Shown: positions 33,243 through 43,589, counted from the first letter of the stretch. The stretch: DNA of 64,000 nt from Bacteroidales bacterium UBA5833 (GCA_002433025.1 DJGZ01000083.1:1-64000), one strand, 5' to 3'. A program made the numbers and translations. The notes: generated from the letters alone by a model not told the origin.

Positions 33243-35066
33243 ATGAAAACTTTAATCACATTGGTTGCTGCAACTGCTTTACTCCTTACGGGATGCACAA
33301 CGCAATACCAGGCCCGCGCCACCTACGATGACCTGTATTACTCGCCCAAGGATGCAGTAGCCCAAAAGGCCCCTGAAACTACGGCAAAATCAGCCGAATA
33401 CACTGAGCCTGATCAATATACACCCACAGAACAATATCAGCAGCAACAACAAGCACAGGCAGAGAACAACTATGCCTACGACGAAAATTATTATCAGGAG
33501 GAAGGGTATGACTATCAGACCAGCGAACAGTATACCGACCCTCAAACCGGGAATACCTACATTACCAACAACTATTACAATTCCGACGATTATTACGACT
33601 ACGCTTATGCTGCCAGGCTGCGCAGGTTCCATTCCAATGTTTACTACAGCAGCTACTATTCGCCTTACTACACCAATATGTATTGGTATGACTACAATCC
33701 CTGGAGCTGGGGAACCAGCATTTACATGGGTTACAACTGGTGGTATCCCAGCTTTTACATGCGTTGGGGCTGGGGGTATCCATACGGATACGGATATGGA
33801 AATTACTGGGGTTATTCTTCCTGGGATTATCCCTATTACGGATGGGGATATCCGTATTACGGTTACGGAAGCTACTGGAGCGGATACCGTCACGGTTACT
33901 GGGACGGCTTTTATGCCGGGTCAAACTATTTCAACAGCTACGATTACAACTCATATTACTACGGTCCGCGCGGATCAGGCCTGAGCGGTGGTTCAGGCAG
34001 CGGGCGTTCAGCCTCATTCGGCGAGCGCTATGAAGCCGCTGTCAGCAGCGGCCGTCTTGAAGGCCAGCGTACTTCACCCATCGGAGTTTCCGGTCCTGGC
34101 CGCACCACCGATCCCGGAAGGAGCGGCGGAACGGTTACCCCGGGACGCGCCGAAGAGCCCGGAAGAACTTCAGGCACCGTAACGCCAGGCCGCACCGAAC
34201 AACCCGGAAGAACCAGCGGAACGGTCACTCCCGGACGCACCGAGGCCCCGGGAAAAACAACGGGAACTGTAACTCCGGGACGCACTGAGCAGCCTGGCAC
34301 CGGCACTGTAAATCCGGGAAGAACTACTCAGCCCGGCACCGGTCAGGGTACTGTTACCCCGGGCCGCACAGAACAACCCGGCAGGAGCAATGAAACCATC
34401 AATCCCGGCAGGGTAATTCAACCGGTACGCACCGATCAGGAAAATCCGTCAGGAACCGGCACAAGACAAGGCAGCGATCCCTCACGCTATACCGCACCTT
34501 CAGGACAAAATACCAGAACAACCGCCCCGCAGGGTGAAGGCCAGGGAAGCGAAAGACGCTACACTCAGCCGCAGCAGCGGCCTGTATACCAAAAACCTGC
34601 CACAAACCAGGAACCCAGGATGCAGGAAAGCAGAACGCCGCAGTCATACAGTTCACCGGGATACAACAAGCCCAAATCAAGCAACGAGTATACCAGTCCG
34701 AGGTACCGCAATATCCGCGAAACAGGTGTCACGCCCAGGTACTCCAGCCCTCAGCAATCAGAACCACAGCGGCAGCAGGCACCCCGTGAAGTAACCCCGC
34801 AGCGGCAGTCAAATCCTTCATACACACCATCCCGCTCCAACGAAAGCAGAGGGACCTATTCCGCCCCTTCTCGCTCTTCATCATCCGAAAGAAGCTATTC
34901 TGCGCCCTCTTCCGGAAGCAGTTATTCAGCGCCCTCCCGTTCATCCTCATCCGGTTCATCGGGCGGCAGCTATTCAGCCCCTTCGCGCTCTTCATCATCA
35001 TCTTCATCATCGTCATCATCTTCCTCAGGCAGTGGCAGATCCTCCTCCGGAAGCGGACGCAGGTAA
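33243..35066 (+). CDS. Aromatic-rich repeat lipoprotein of unknown function
   Basis: This 607-residue protein has a lipoprotein signal (LLLTGCTT, Cys18) and three low-complexity zones. Residues about 60-245 are extremely Tyr/Trp/Gly-rich (for example WGWGYPYGYGYGNYWGYSSW). Residues about 290-400 contain about seven imperfect 15-residue repeats of the form TPGRTEQPGRTSGTV. The C-terminal 80 residues are Ser-rich (a run of about 12 Ser) ending GSGRR. No enzyme domain was seen. It is likely an envelope structural or adhesive protein. The ATG at 33243 has a Shine-Dalgarno (GGGAGG); the longer frame to 33120 is rejected. A FadL-type porin gene follows after 42 nt. Confidence 0.8.
   Translation: MKTLITLVAATALLLTGCTTQYQARATYDDLYYSPKDAVAQKAPETTAKSAEYTEPDQYTPTEQYQQQQQAQAENNYAYDENYYQEEGYDYQTSEQYTDPQTGNTYITNNYYNSDDYYDYAYAARLRRFHSNVYYSSYYSPYYTNMYWYDYNPWSWGTSIYMGYNWWYPSFYMRWGWGYPYGYGYGNYWGYSSWDYPYYGWGYPYYGYGSYWSGYRHGYWDGFYAGSNYFNSYDYNSYYYGPRGSGLSGGSGSGRSASFGERYEAAVSSGRLEGQRTSPIGVSGPGRTTDPGRSGGTVTPGRAEEPGRTSGTVTPGRTEQPGRTSGTVTPGRTEAPGKTTGTVTPGRTEQPGTGTVNPGRTTQPGTGQGTVTPGRTEQPGRSNETINPGRVIQPVRTDQENPSGTGTRQGSDPSRYTAPSGQNTRTTAPQGEGQGSERRYTQPQQRPVYQKPATNQEPRMQESRTPQSYSSPGYNKPKSSNEYTSPRYRNIRETGVTPRYSSPQQSEPQRQQAPREVTPQRQSNPSYTPSRSNESRGTYSAPSRSSSSERSYSAPSSGSSYSAPSRSSSSGSSGGSYSAPSRSSSSSSSSSSSSSGSGRSSSGSGRR
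34128..34400 (+). repeat. In-frame tandem repeats in the lipoprotein gene
   Basis: About seven imperfect 42-48-bp direct repeats encode variants of GTVTPGRTEQPGRTS. They are coding repeats whose copy number may vary between strains. Confidence 0.7.
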
Positions 35067-35108
35067 ACAAATGGATTTACTGACTTAAACTCAAAAAAAA
35101 TTGCTATC

Positions 35109-36548
35109 ATGAAAAAGCTCATTATCCTAGGCATACTGTCCATTTTTACCACTTACGGACTTAAAGCGCAGAATGAGATTGACGCACTGAGATACTCGCG
35201 CCTGAATTACTCGGGATCAGCCAGATTTGTCTCCATGGGCGGCGCATTCGGAGCCCTGGGCGCCGATTTCACCAGCCTGAGTCACAATCCGGCCGGTATC
35301 GGGCTTTACCGCAGCTCCGAAATCAGCATTACCCCTTCAATAAACATCTCTAATACCGAAGCTACGCTCAACGGGACATTCCGCGATGACTCACGCTATA
35401 ATTTCAATCTTGGAAGCGTTGGTATTGTGATGAACAACAACCTTGAATCACGGAATCAGCAATCTCTCTGGAAAAACGTTCAATTTGGCTTCGGACTGAA
35501 CCGAATGGCCAATTTCAACAACAGGGTCAGTATTGAATCGGAAAACCTCGTATCATCTTTCCTGACTTCCTATTGGGAAAACGCCCAGGGAATCCACCCT
35601 GACGACCTTGGATCTTTTGATACCCGGCTGGCCTATGACACAGAATTGCTGTTTATCACCGACTCAGCAAGCTGGGAATATGGCATCGACAAACCCTTTG
35701 GCGGCGTGAACCAGCGGAAAAACATTGAAAGTAAGGGGTCCATCAATGAGATGGTATTTACTTTGGGTGCGAATTACAATAACAAGCTATACCTGGGCGC
35801 AACCATTGGCGTACCTTATATCAGGTATTACGAAACCGCAACTTATACCGAAACAGCGCTTGCTGACGACAACACCGTGTTCAACAGCATGACCCGCACT
35901 GACTTACTTGAAACCACCGGTACCGGATTGAATTTCAAGTTCGGGCTTATCTTCAGGGCAACCGACTGGTTACGCCTGGGCGGAGCCATACATACACCAA
36001 CCTTCTATACATCCATGTCGGATGATTATACTGCCACCATGAGATCGAGATTTGACAATGGTTATTCGGCAAGCGCAAAAGCAAACGGTTTTTATGAATA
36101 TGAGCTTACCACCCCAATGCGTGCCATTGGCAGTATCGGTTTTATTATCGGCAAAGCAGGCGTGATCAGCGCCGATTATGAGTTTGTGGATTACAGTGCC
36201 GCCAGGCTGAGGGCTTCTGATTATGACTTTTATGATGAAAACAATGCCATACGTTCCATTTACCAGAAAGCCAATAATCTGCGATTCGGAACTGAATGGC
36301 GTTACGGAGCACTGAACTTCAGAGGAGGCTACGGGCTCTCAGCAAATCCTTACGTTTATGGAACCAATTCGGCACTTTCTTCATACTCGCTGGGAATCGG
36401 AATCCGCGAGCGCTCATTTTACTTTGACATGGCTTGGGTTTACTCAACATACGATGATATGTATTATCTCTACAGCGGCAATGTGAAAGCAGCCAACACC
36501 ACTACCATGAACAACGCTTTTATGGTAACCCTGGGAATAAAATACTAA
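35109..36548 (+). CDS. OmpP1/FadL/TodX-family outer-membrane protein
   Basis: This is a 479-residue beta barrel with a signal peptide (1-20, ending LKAQ). The family start is ALRYSRLNYSGSARFVSMGGAFGALGADFTSLSHNPAGIGLYR, with the NPAG motif of the FadL hatch region. The rest shows regular amphipathic strands and an aromatic C-terminal end (MVTLGIKY). FadL relatives import fatty acids or hydrophobic compounds; the substrate here is unknown. It is probably co-transcribed with the preceding repeat lipoprotein gene (42-nt gap), so the two could act together at the outer membrane. Confidence 0.87.
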   Translation: MKKLIILGILSIFTTYGLKAQNEIDALRYSRLNYSGSARFVSMGGAFGALGADFTSLSHNPAGIGLYRSSEISITPSINISNTEATLNGTFRDDSRYNFNLGSVGIVMNNNLESRNQQSLWKNVQFGFGLNRMANFNNRVSIESENLVSSFLTSYWENAQGIHPDDLGSFDTRLAYDTELLFITDSASWEYGIDKPFGGVNQRKNIESKGSINEMVFTLGANYNNKLYLGATIGVPYIRYYETATYTETALADDNTVFNSMTRTDLLETTGTGLNFKFGLIFRATDWLRLGGAIHTPTFYTSMSDDYTATMRSRFDNGYSASAKANGFYEYELTTPMRAIGSIGFIIGKAGVISADYEFVDYSAARLRASDYDFYDENNAIRSIYQKANNLRFGTEWRYGALNFRGGYGLSANPYVYGTNSALSSYSLGIGIRERSFYFDMAWVYSTYDDMYYLYSGNVKAANTTTMNNAFMVTLGIKY

Positions 36549-36590
36549 TACTTCTCAACCCTACTTATTACTTTTCTCAATATACTCCCT

Positions 36591-36622
36591 GAAGCGGCCT
36601 TTGAAAAGCCGCTTCATTTTTT
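36591..36622. terminator. Strong terminator between porin and TPR genes
   Basis: GAAGCGGC (36591-36598) and GCCGCTTC (36608-36615) form a perfect 8-bp stem followed by T6 on the plus strand. It covers the stop of the convergent TPR gene and can serve both. Confidence 0.85.
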
Positions 36623-38104
36623 ATCAAGCCTGTTCAACCCGGCCCTGGCTTTCTGGCTGATGCTGGATTTGTATTCAGAGTACTTTAATGCGAGGCATTT
36701 CCGGAAATAGTACTCAGCCTGACTGAAATCTCCCTTCTGCTCATGGATTAATCCCAGGTTCAGTGCCGAATTGGCAGCAAAATACCATGGTCCGGCTACA
36801 CCGGCATCAATCACCTGACGATATGTTGAAATGGCCATCGGCTCCTGTCCCTTAAGATGATAAATCCTTGCCCTCCGGTAAATAAATTCCAGCTTATCTT
36901 TTGGATCAGAGAAATCATCGGGAGTCATTATAGCAAGCAGATCTCCGGCCTGTTTATAATACCCTCCGTCGAACAGCAATCTCGCCCTGAGCAACCTGAC
37001 ATCCGGTGGCCGGCTGCTTTCCGCTTCGGCCAGGGCCTGCTTATCACCGTCGATCAGGGCGCGTCCGGCACGCCTTATCCTGAACATGTATGCATGATAG
37101 CTTTCCTTGTCGCCCCGGAGCAAATCGATCCATCCAAGCCGCTGGTAAGCTGATTTAATAAAACTCCCACCCTTGTACCCGTTGACATATCTCAGAAACC
37201 AGATGCCTGCATCTTCATCGAGGCGGTTGAGTTTTGCCAGTCCGGTGAGATAATCAAGATAATGAAAAGGATAATATGCAGTACCCGCCGGGCGCTTTTT
37301 CAGGTAATCAAGGGCAATTTCATTTTCCCCGTAATGCATGTGGAAAACCGCAGCAGCATAAACCAACAGCGGGCTGCGCTGAATCATAGTATGGTTCAGG
37401 TCGATCAACTTCCCGGTCATCACCCTGTCAGCCTCAGCTCCGGAAAGGTTAAATGTCACAAACGTCAGCATAAACAGGGTTTCTGCCTTTAGAAAAGGGT
37501 AATTTGCATCGGTTGAAACCGCTTCCGTTACCTGCTTCAGATCATGAATGCCTTCACTGACACTGCCCCGCAAAGCGAACAAACGGGCAATCCATTGATA
37601 ATTATCCGGTACTGAGCCAATCAGGACTTTCATCAGGCCAAGTGCCGCCCGGTTGGGTGCAAAACCGGGATACAGGTCCCTGTTGCGCACCAGCAAATGG
37701 TAAGCTCGGTTCATTTCAACAGCGGCGGTGGTATACTCTCCGAACTTCAGCCTCGCAAAAGCCCATTGCATGTTAAACATCGCCTGACTGTAAAGATGCC
37801 AGGGAGAGGCGGCATTTCCCGCTTCCAGTTGCCGGATGATCGTTTCCTTTCCGGCTGAGCAGGACTTAAAAATTTTTTCGTCTTCAGAAATAATTATGCT
37901 CAGGAACTGAATGTAATGCTCAAGATAAGGTACGAGGTGATCCTCTTTTGCATTTGTCTCTTGTTCAAGCAGTTTCCGGGCATCATCAAAACGGAGCTGC
38001 AGCACCAGCTCATAAGCTTTTACCTGGCCAGGCGTCAGCTCATTCCCTGCCCGGGAACTTAAAAGCAATAACAGAAACAGTAAAGTGAGGATGGTTTTAT
38101 TCAT
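36614..38104 (-). CDS. Secreted TPR-repeat protein, unknown function
   Basis: This 496-residue protein has a cleavable signal peptide (1-19, ending SSRA). Helical repeats throughout resemble TPR/Sel1-like pairs, clearest near the C-terminus (LIHEQKGDFSQAEYYFRKCLALKYSEYKS). The length and repeat array suggest a periplasmic scaffold. No catalytic motif was found. A -7 box (TAATTTTG, minus strand, 38112-38119) lies only about 8 nt before the ATG, implying an almost leaderless transcript. It is not obviously linked to the upstream Nif3/zinc-ribbon pair. Confidence 0.75.
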   Translation of the reverse strand: MNKTILTLLFLLLLLSSRAGNELTPGQVKAYELVLQLRFDDARKLLEQETNAKEDHLVPYLEHYIQFLSIIISEDEKIFKSCSAGKETIIRQLEAGNAASPWHLYSQAMFNMQWAFARLKFGEYTTAAVEMNRAYHLLVRNRDLYPGFAPNRAALGLMKVLIGSVPDNYQWIARLFALRGSVSEGIHDLKQVTEAVSTDANYPFLKAETLFMLTFVTFNLSGAEADRVMTGKLIDLNHTMIQRSPLLVYAAAVFHMHYGENEIALDYLKKRPAGTAYYPFHYLDYLTGLAKLNRLDEDAGIWFLRYVNGYKGGSFIKSAYQRLGWIDLLRGDKESYHAYMFRIRRAGRALIDGDKQALAEAESSRPPDVRLLRARLLFDGGYYKQAGDLLAIMTPDDFSDPKDKLEFIYRRARIYHLKGQEPMAISTYRQVIDAGVAGPWYFAANSALNLGLIHEQKGDFSQAEYYFRKCLALKYSEYKSSISQKARAGLNRLDKK

Positions 38105-38111
38105 GACTACC

Positions 38112-38119
38112 CAAAATTA
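38112..38119 (-). promoter_or_regulatory. Possible -7 box of TPR gene, near-leaderless
   Basis: The minus strand reads TAATTTTG. Its closeness to the ATG (8 nt) makes either a near-leaderless mRNA or a chance match possible. Confidence 0.35.
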
Positions 38120-38174
38120 AAACAAAAAAGGGGAAAGCGAGCCCTCCCCTGTTTCATTAAATCCTGATAAAATC

Positions 38175-39038
38175 CTAGTGATTAACACTGGAAGCCAGGC
38201 CATGATCCACCAGAATACGGCCACAATATTCACAGACGATAATTTTCTTGTGCATCCTGATATCCAGTTGACGCTGTGGAGGAATTGCGCTGAAGCATCC
38301 ACCGCAGGCATCACGCTCCACGCTCACCACTGCCAGACCATTGCGGGCATTCTTGCGAATCCGTTTGTAAGCAGTAAGCAGGCGTTCCTCAATATAGCGC
38401 TGGTATTCTTCCGATTTACCCTGCAGGGAATTTTCCTCTTTTTCGGTTTCACTGACAATGTCGGCAAGCTCACTTTTCTTTATTTCCAGGTCGTTCTTAC
38501 GCTCATCAAGCACTGTCTGGGCAGCTTCAATTTCCTCATTCTTCAGGGATAACAGTTGAGAAAACTCCTTGATGCGTTTTTCGGCCAGCGCGATCTCGAG
38601 ATTCTGAAATTCGATTTCCTTGGAGAGCGAATCATATTCCCGGTTGTTGCGCACATTCATCTGCTGCTCTTCGTATCGCTTAATCTGCAGATGACTGTCC
38701 TTGATCTGCGCCTCTTTTTCCTTCACCGAAACCTTGAGGGCTTCAATTTCCTGGATATAGTTATCGATTCTTGTTTCCAGCCCGATAATTTCATCCTCAA
38801 GATCTTCTACCTCAAGCGGAAGTTCACCCCGGATAATCTTAATTTTATCAATCTGTGAATCAATCTGTTGAAGGCTATAAAGGGCAATGAGTTTCTTTTC
38901 AATCGAGATTTCGGTTTCCTCAACGTCAGACTGTGAGAGCGAAACGTGTGCAGAAATTTGGCTTTGAACTTCCGTTTCCTGAGGATTTACGGATTCATTT
39001 TCAGTGGCTGCTTTGGCTTTTGACGTTGATTTTGCCAT
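38175..39038 (-). CDS. C4-type zinc-ribbon coiled-coil protein
   Basis: This 287-residue cytoplasmic protein has a low-complexity N-terminus (1-40) and a long antiparallel coiled coil (about 45-230). It ends in a four-Cys zinc ribbon: CGGC (RDACGGCFSAIPPQ) and CEYC (KIIVCEYCGRILVD). This is the zf-RING_7/DUF164 family, often found next to Nif3-like genes, as here. Its role is unknown; related proteins have been suggested to act in DNA/RNA or nucleotide-linked processes. It is in an operon with the upstream Nif3 gene (24-nt gap). Confidence 0.88.
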   Translation of the reverse strand: MAKSTSKAKAATENESVNPQETEVQSQISAHVSLSQSDVEETEISIEKKLIALYSLQQIDSQIDKIKIIRGELPLEVEDLEDEIIGLETRIDNYIQEIEALKVSVKEKEAQIKDSHLQIKRYEEQQMNVRNNREYDSLSKEIEFQNLEIALAEKRIKEFSQLLSLKNEEIEAAQTVLDERKNDLEIKKSELADIVSETEKEENSLQGKSEEYQRYIEERLLTAYKRIRKNARNGLAVVSVERDACGGCFSAIPPQRQLDIRMHKKIIVCEYCGRILVDHGLASSVNH

Positions 39039-39062
39039 AGTATTTCCGATTATATTGTTGAT

Positions 39063-40157
39063 TTACAGATAATTGACAGGATTGGTCTGAATGCTGGAAA
39101 TTCGGGTTGCAAAGGTAGTAAATTTTTCTTTAACAATCTGAACCAATAATTCTTTGGTAAATTGTTCTGTTTCATAATGGCCTGCTTCGGCAAGCAGAAT
39201 TCTGTTTTCTGCAAGAAAATAGTCGTGATATTTCAGTTCTCCGGTAACAAAGGCATCAGCCTTTTGCGCCATTGCTGTCTGTACCAGGAAGTTGCCCGAA
39301 CCTCCGCAGAGGGCAACACGCTGCACCTTCCGTCCGGTGAGCGGTGAATACTTCAGGCATCCGGGGCCGAATACCTGTTTCAACAACCTGAGAAAATCCA
39401 TTTCGTCCATCGCTTCCTCAAATTCACCCATCATACCTGAACCGGCACCCTGATGCACATTTATCAGCGGATAAGCATCCCAGGCCACCTCTTCATAAGG
39501 ATGGGAATCAATCATAGCCTTTACAATACGGTTGAGGGCATGGGATTCACAGATGGTTTCAATCCTGACTTCCGGTTCGCTGTGGAGTGAGCCCATTGCA
39601 CCCACAAACGGATCGGCGCCATGCAGTGCCCGGAAAGTTCCCTGGCCTCCGGAATTAAAACTGCATGAATCGTAATTCCCGATATGTCCGGCGCCAGCAG
39701 CAAACATGGCCTGACGGACAGTTTCAGCATGATCCTCCGGGACAAAAACCACCAGCTTCCTCAGCAACTCCGCAGCCGGCTGAAGGATACGGCAATTTAC
39801 CAGGCCCAGTTTACCGCATATCATCGCATTAACGCCGCTTCGGGCGTTGTCGAGATTGGTATGCGCAGCATACACAGCTATATCGTTCTTGATTGCCCTG
39901 ATGATGCAACGCCCGGTCACACTATCATCAAGAATCCTTTTCAACGGTTTGAAAATAAGCGGATGATGGGCGATAATCAGATTGTAACCGGCTTCGATGG
40001 CTTCATTTACGACTTCTTCCGTAACATCAAGGGTAAACAGTGCCCCGCTAGCCTCATCCTGCACTGAACCGCAATAAAGCCCTGAATTATCGTATGCTTC
40101 CTGGTAAGGTAATGGTGCAGTTTCCTCAATTGCACGGATGATATCTCCAATCTTCAT
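39063..40157 (-). CDS. Nif3-like dinuclear metal centre protein (YqfO/YbgI family)
   Basis: This 364-residue protein is of the long form. The Nif3 core is split by a PII/CutA-like insertion (about 130-230, beginning RKLVVFVPEDHAETVRQAMF). Metal ligands are visible in IAHHPLIFKPLK (HH), YAAHTNLDNARSG and, at the end, AGHYETEQF. The family forms toroidal hexamers and has been linked to GTP cyclohydrolase-like or phosphatase activity; the true substrate is unsettled. A -7 box lies 23 nt upstream and the zinc-ribbon gene follows. Confidence 0.92.
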   Translation of the reverse strand: MKIGDIIRAIEETAPLPYQEAYDNSGLYCGSVQDEASGALFTLDVTEEVVNEAIEAGYNLIIAHHPLIFKPLKRILDDSVTGRCIIRAIKNDIAVYAAHTNLDNARSGVNAMICGKLGLVNCRILQPAAELLRKLVVFVPEDHAETVRQAMFAAGAGHIGNYDSCSFNSGGQGTFRALHGADPFVGAMGSLHSEPEVRIETICESHALNRIVKAMIDSHPYEEVAWDAYPLINVHQGAGSGMMGEFEEAMDEMDFLRLLKQVFGPGCLKYSPLTGRKVQRVALCGGSGNFLVQTAMAQKADAFVTGELKYHDYFLAENRILLAEAGHYETEQFTKELLVQIVKEKFTTFATRISSIQTNPVNYL

Positions 40158-40179
40158 AGTCCTTATGGTTTACAATGGC

Positions 40180-40187
40180 CAAATCTA
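40180..40187 (-). promoter_or_regulatory. -7 promoter box of nif3-zinc ribbon operon
   Basis: The minus strand reads TAGATTTG, matching TAnnTTTG, with a leader of about 16 nt. Confidence 0.6.
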
Positions 40188-40412
40188 ACAAAAAACAGGG
40201 GAAAAGGTCTATAATTTGTCATAATAAATTGAACGAACCGCATGGAGATATCTTTGAAAGTTTTGTCAGGGAAATGCGGCTTGATAATAGGATATCCGGT
40301 GTATACTTCAGGTCCGGGAACCTGATATAATGAATTTTATAATAGTTTCAGATTGTCATTTGCTCATCCAGGCCAGGATTCTGAAATTAACATAATTATA
40401 ATGTAAAAATAC

Positions 40413-40442
40413 TTGCATCGAAGGTTAATTTTTATACTTTTA
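40413..40442 (+). promoter_or_regulatory. Possible promoter of lpxK
   Basis: TTG (40413-40415) and TACTTTTA (40435-40442, one mismatch) are 19 nt apart. The ATG follows only 4 nt later, so this promoter would give a nearly leaderless mRNA. Confidence 0.35.
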
Positions 40443-40446
40443 AGCC

Positions 40447-41485
40447 ATGGAATTTCTCAGGCTTCTGTTGCTCCCGTTCTCGTTTGTTTACGGTTTGATT
40501 ACCGGTATGAGAAACCTGTTTTTCAATCTGGGAATACTTCATTCAAAAAAGTATGAGGTTCCGTTAATCTCGGTAGGGAACCTTTCGACCGGCGGCACAG
40601 GTAAAACACCGCATGTAGAATACCTGATACGGCTGTTGTCACCATTAAATAAAGTAAGTACGCTCAGCCGGGGATACGGCCGGCGGACGCAGGGTTATCT
40701 GATAGCGAAGGCGGGATCAACTGCTGCAAGCATCGGAGACGAGCCTATGCAGTATTTCCGGAAGTTTCCCGAAGCAGGGGTACATGTGGACGAGAAGCGG
40801 CAAAGGGGAATTGAAACCATCCTGAAAACTGAACCTGAAACGGATGTAATTCTGCTCGACGATGCGTTTCAGCATCGTTATGTCAAACCCGGTTTATCCA
40901 TTTTACTAACCGATTATCACAAACTATACTATAAAGATTATATTCTTCCGGTGGGATCCCTGCGTGAAGCCAGGCGGGGGGCACGCAGGGCTGACATCAT
41001 CGTGGTAACCAAAACCCCCGGAATCCTCAGCCCTATCCTCAAGCGGCAGATAATCTCGGAAATCAAACCTGCACCCCACCAGAAAGTTTACTTCTCTTAC
41101 ATCCGCTACAGCGACATTGTACCGCTCTGGAGTACCGGCTGCAAGACCTTTCCGGAAAAAAAATTCAGCCATATTCTGATATTTGCTGGCATTGCAAATA
41201 CTTACCCCCTGCAGGACCATCTTTCAAAGATGTGCCAGGACCTTACCATTCTTCAGTATCCGGACCATCATCAATATACCCTGGAAGACCTTGACAGAAT
41301 CAAGCGAAAATTTGACGATCTTTACAGCCGGAATAAATTGCTTGTTACAACTGAAAAAGACGCTATGCGGCTGCTGAGCCCGGGTCTCGATGAAAAAGCG
41401 AGACAGCTGCCGGTTCACTATCTGCCGATTGTCGTTGAATTTCACAGGAATGACAAGCAGGCGTTTGACGAACAAATACTTAATT

Positions 41486-41514
<29 letters not shown>
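40447..41514 (+). CDS. lpxK: Tetraacyldisaccharide 4'-kinase (lipid A synthesis)
   Basis: This 355-residue membrane-associated kinase phosphorylates the 4' position of the lipid A precursor. The hydrophobic N-terminal helix (LLLLPFSFVYGLITG) is followed by the P-loop VGNLSTGGTGKTPHVE (about 40-55), LSRGYGRRTQGY, the acidic motif DVILLDDAFQHR and HHQYTLEDL. All are LpxK signatures. The length is normal. Its last 29 nt overlap punA, so the two are translationally linked. lpxH is encoded 2 kb downstream. Confidence 0.94.
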
Positions 41515-42304
<790 letters not shown>

Positions 42305-42328
42305 CGTACCATGCTTATTTTTCAGGAA

Positions 42329-42348
42329 AAGCAGCCAGAATGCTGCTT
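42329..42348 (+). terminator. Weak hairpin after punA
   Basis: AAGCAGC/GCTGCTT with a 6-nt loop. There is no real T tract, so it may be only partly effective or a processing site. Confidence 0.35.
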
Positions 42349-42371
42349 CATCCGGCCTATCAGCGAAAGCA

Positions 42372-43550
42372 ATGAAAACTCTGTTAAAAGTTCTGTCATA
42401 CTTTCTGTTTGCGGCCTTTCTACCCTTCGGGTGTCAGCATAAATATGACCCCGGAAGCATCCTGCTGAAAGGCCAGTTGACATTTCCGTCAAAGGGCAGG
42501 GTGCATCTTTACTATATCGACACCTCGGGCATCGCACCCGTTGACTCGGTCAGACCCAAAAAAAACGGCGGGTTTGCCTTCCGTTTTACCCCTGAAGAAG
42601 CCGGATTCTACTATCTGAAGGCTGGAAAAAGACAATCCGGAATCCTGATATTGCATCCGGGCGATTCTGTTGATGTAACCTTAACGGACAAAGGAATAAG
42701 CCTTATTACAGGAGGCCGGGAAGCCGGACAATATAGTATTTTTTCGGCAAAAATACAGTCCGCCCTCGGAAGCATGGACTCACTGGCATTGCTCATTCAG
42801 CAAAGCCGTCACAACAAGGATTTCCTGCAGGTGAAAAACCGGGCCGGTTCCGTTTATGCTTCGATTTACAACAATCTGCGCTCCGAAGCCGTCAGATTTC
42901 TCAAGGATCATCCGGATTTTCTGTCGCAACTGCTGGTTATCAACGGCAAACTCAGGCAGACAGCCCTTTTTGAAACATATTCCGATGCCGAATGGTTTCT
43001 TTATACCGATTCAACGCTTCAGGGTCATTTTCCGGCAAACCGGCATGTAATCAATCATCGCAAAAGGGTTGCGGAATTAAAGACTGTTCTTTCCGGGGAA
43101 AAAAAAGCGCGTGAGGTACTTAAAGCCGGGCGAAAAGCACCGCCAATCAGCCTGCCCAACACAGGCGGAAAAATGGTTACGCCGGCCGATGGAGGGAATG
43201 CTTTTACCCTGCTGTATTTCTGGGCGCCGTCGGATGCCCTTAGCCGTAAGGCCGTCCAGGATCTTAAAAACCTTTATGAAAAGTATCGTAAGCGGGGACT
43301 GATGGTGTATGCCGTCAGCCTTGATCTGTCAACCGAAAGGTGGAAGACAACCATAACGATGGATAAACTCTGGTGGACCAATGTCAATGACACCCTCGGA
43401 TTCAGATCGGCCGTGGTTGAAGATTACCTGATAAGGAAACTGCCTGTTTATGTGCTGCTCGACCATGAACAGAGAATAATTGACCGGTTTATTTCATTGC
43501 AGGCTCTGGAAAATTACCTTTTAAAATTACTACCGGAACAATCCGGATAA
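42372..43550 (+). CDS. TlpA/ResA-like lipoprotein with DUF4369 domain, lacking CXXC
   Basis: This 392-residue lipoprotein (lipobox FLPFGC, Cys21) has an N-terminal DUF4369-like domain (about 30-130) and a C-terminal thioredoxin fold (about 250-392). The redox position reads W284-A-P-S-D-A-L-S: the Cys residues of the family motif WCxxC are Asp288 and Ser291. The rest of the fold (VYAVSLDLSTERWK, IRKLPVYVLLDHEQRII) is intact, including the cis-Pro. The protein is therefore probably not a disulfide reductase and may have a binding role. It follows punA by 67 nt. Confidence 0.82.
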   Translation: MKTLLKVLSYFLFAAFLPFGCQHKYDPGSILLKGQLTFPSKGRVHLYYIDTSGIAPVDSVRPKKNGGFAFRFTPEEAGFYYLKAGKRQSGILILHPGDSVDVTLTDKGISLITGGREAGQYSIFSAKIQSALGSMDSLALLIQQSRHNKDFLQVKNRAGSVYASIYNNLRSEAVRFLKDHPDFLSQLLVINGKLRQTALFETYSDAEWFLYTDSTLQGHFPANRHVINHRKRVAELKTVLSGEKKAREVLKAGRKAPPISLPNTGGKMVTPADGGNAFTLLYFWAPSDALSRKAVQDLKNLYEKYRKRGLMVYAVSLDLSTERWKTTITMDKLWWTNVNDTLGFRSAVVEDYLIRKLPVYVLLDHEQRIIDRFISLQALENYLLKLLPEQSG

Positions 43551-43580
43551 ATTTGCCTGCCGGATTCCGGATGTTTTTTT
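43541..43580 (+). terminator. Terminator of TlpA-like gene
   Basis: ATCCGG (43541-43546) pairs with CCGGAT (43567-43572), followed by GT7. It includes the stop codon; the next promoter starts immediately after. Confidence 0.6.
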
Positions 43581-43581
43581 G

Positions 43582-43589
43582 TAGGTTTG
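43582..43589 (+). promoter_or_regulatory. -7 promoter box of lpxH
   Basis: TAGGTTTG matches TAnnTTTG. The start codon is 22 nt downstream. Confidence 0.6.

Noticed and set aside
34128..34400. Regular repeats suggesting a CRISPR array
   Set aside because: The units are in frame, unequal, lack unique spacers and encode a conserved peptide pattern inside a lipoprotein gene.
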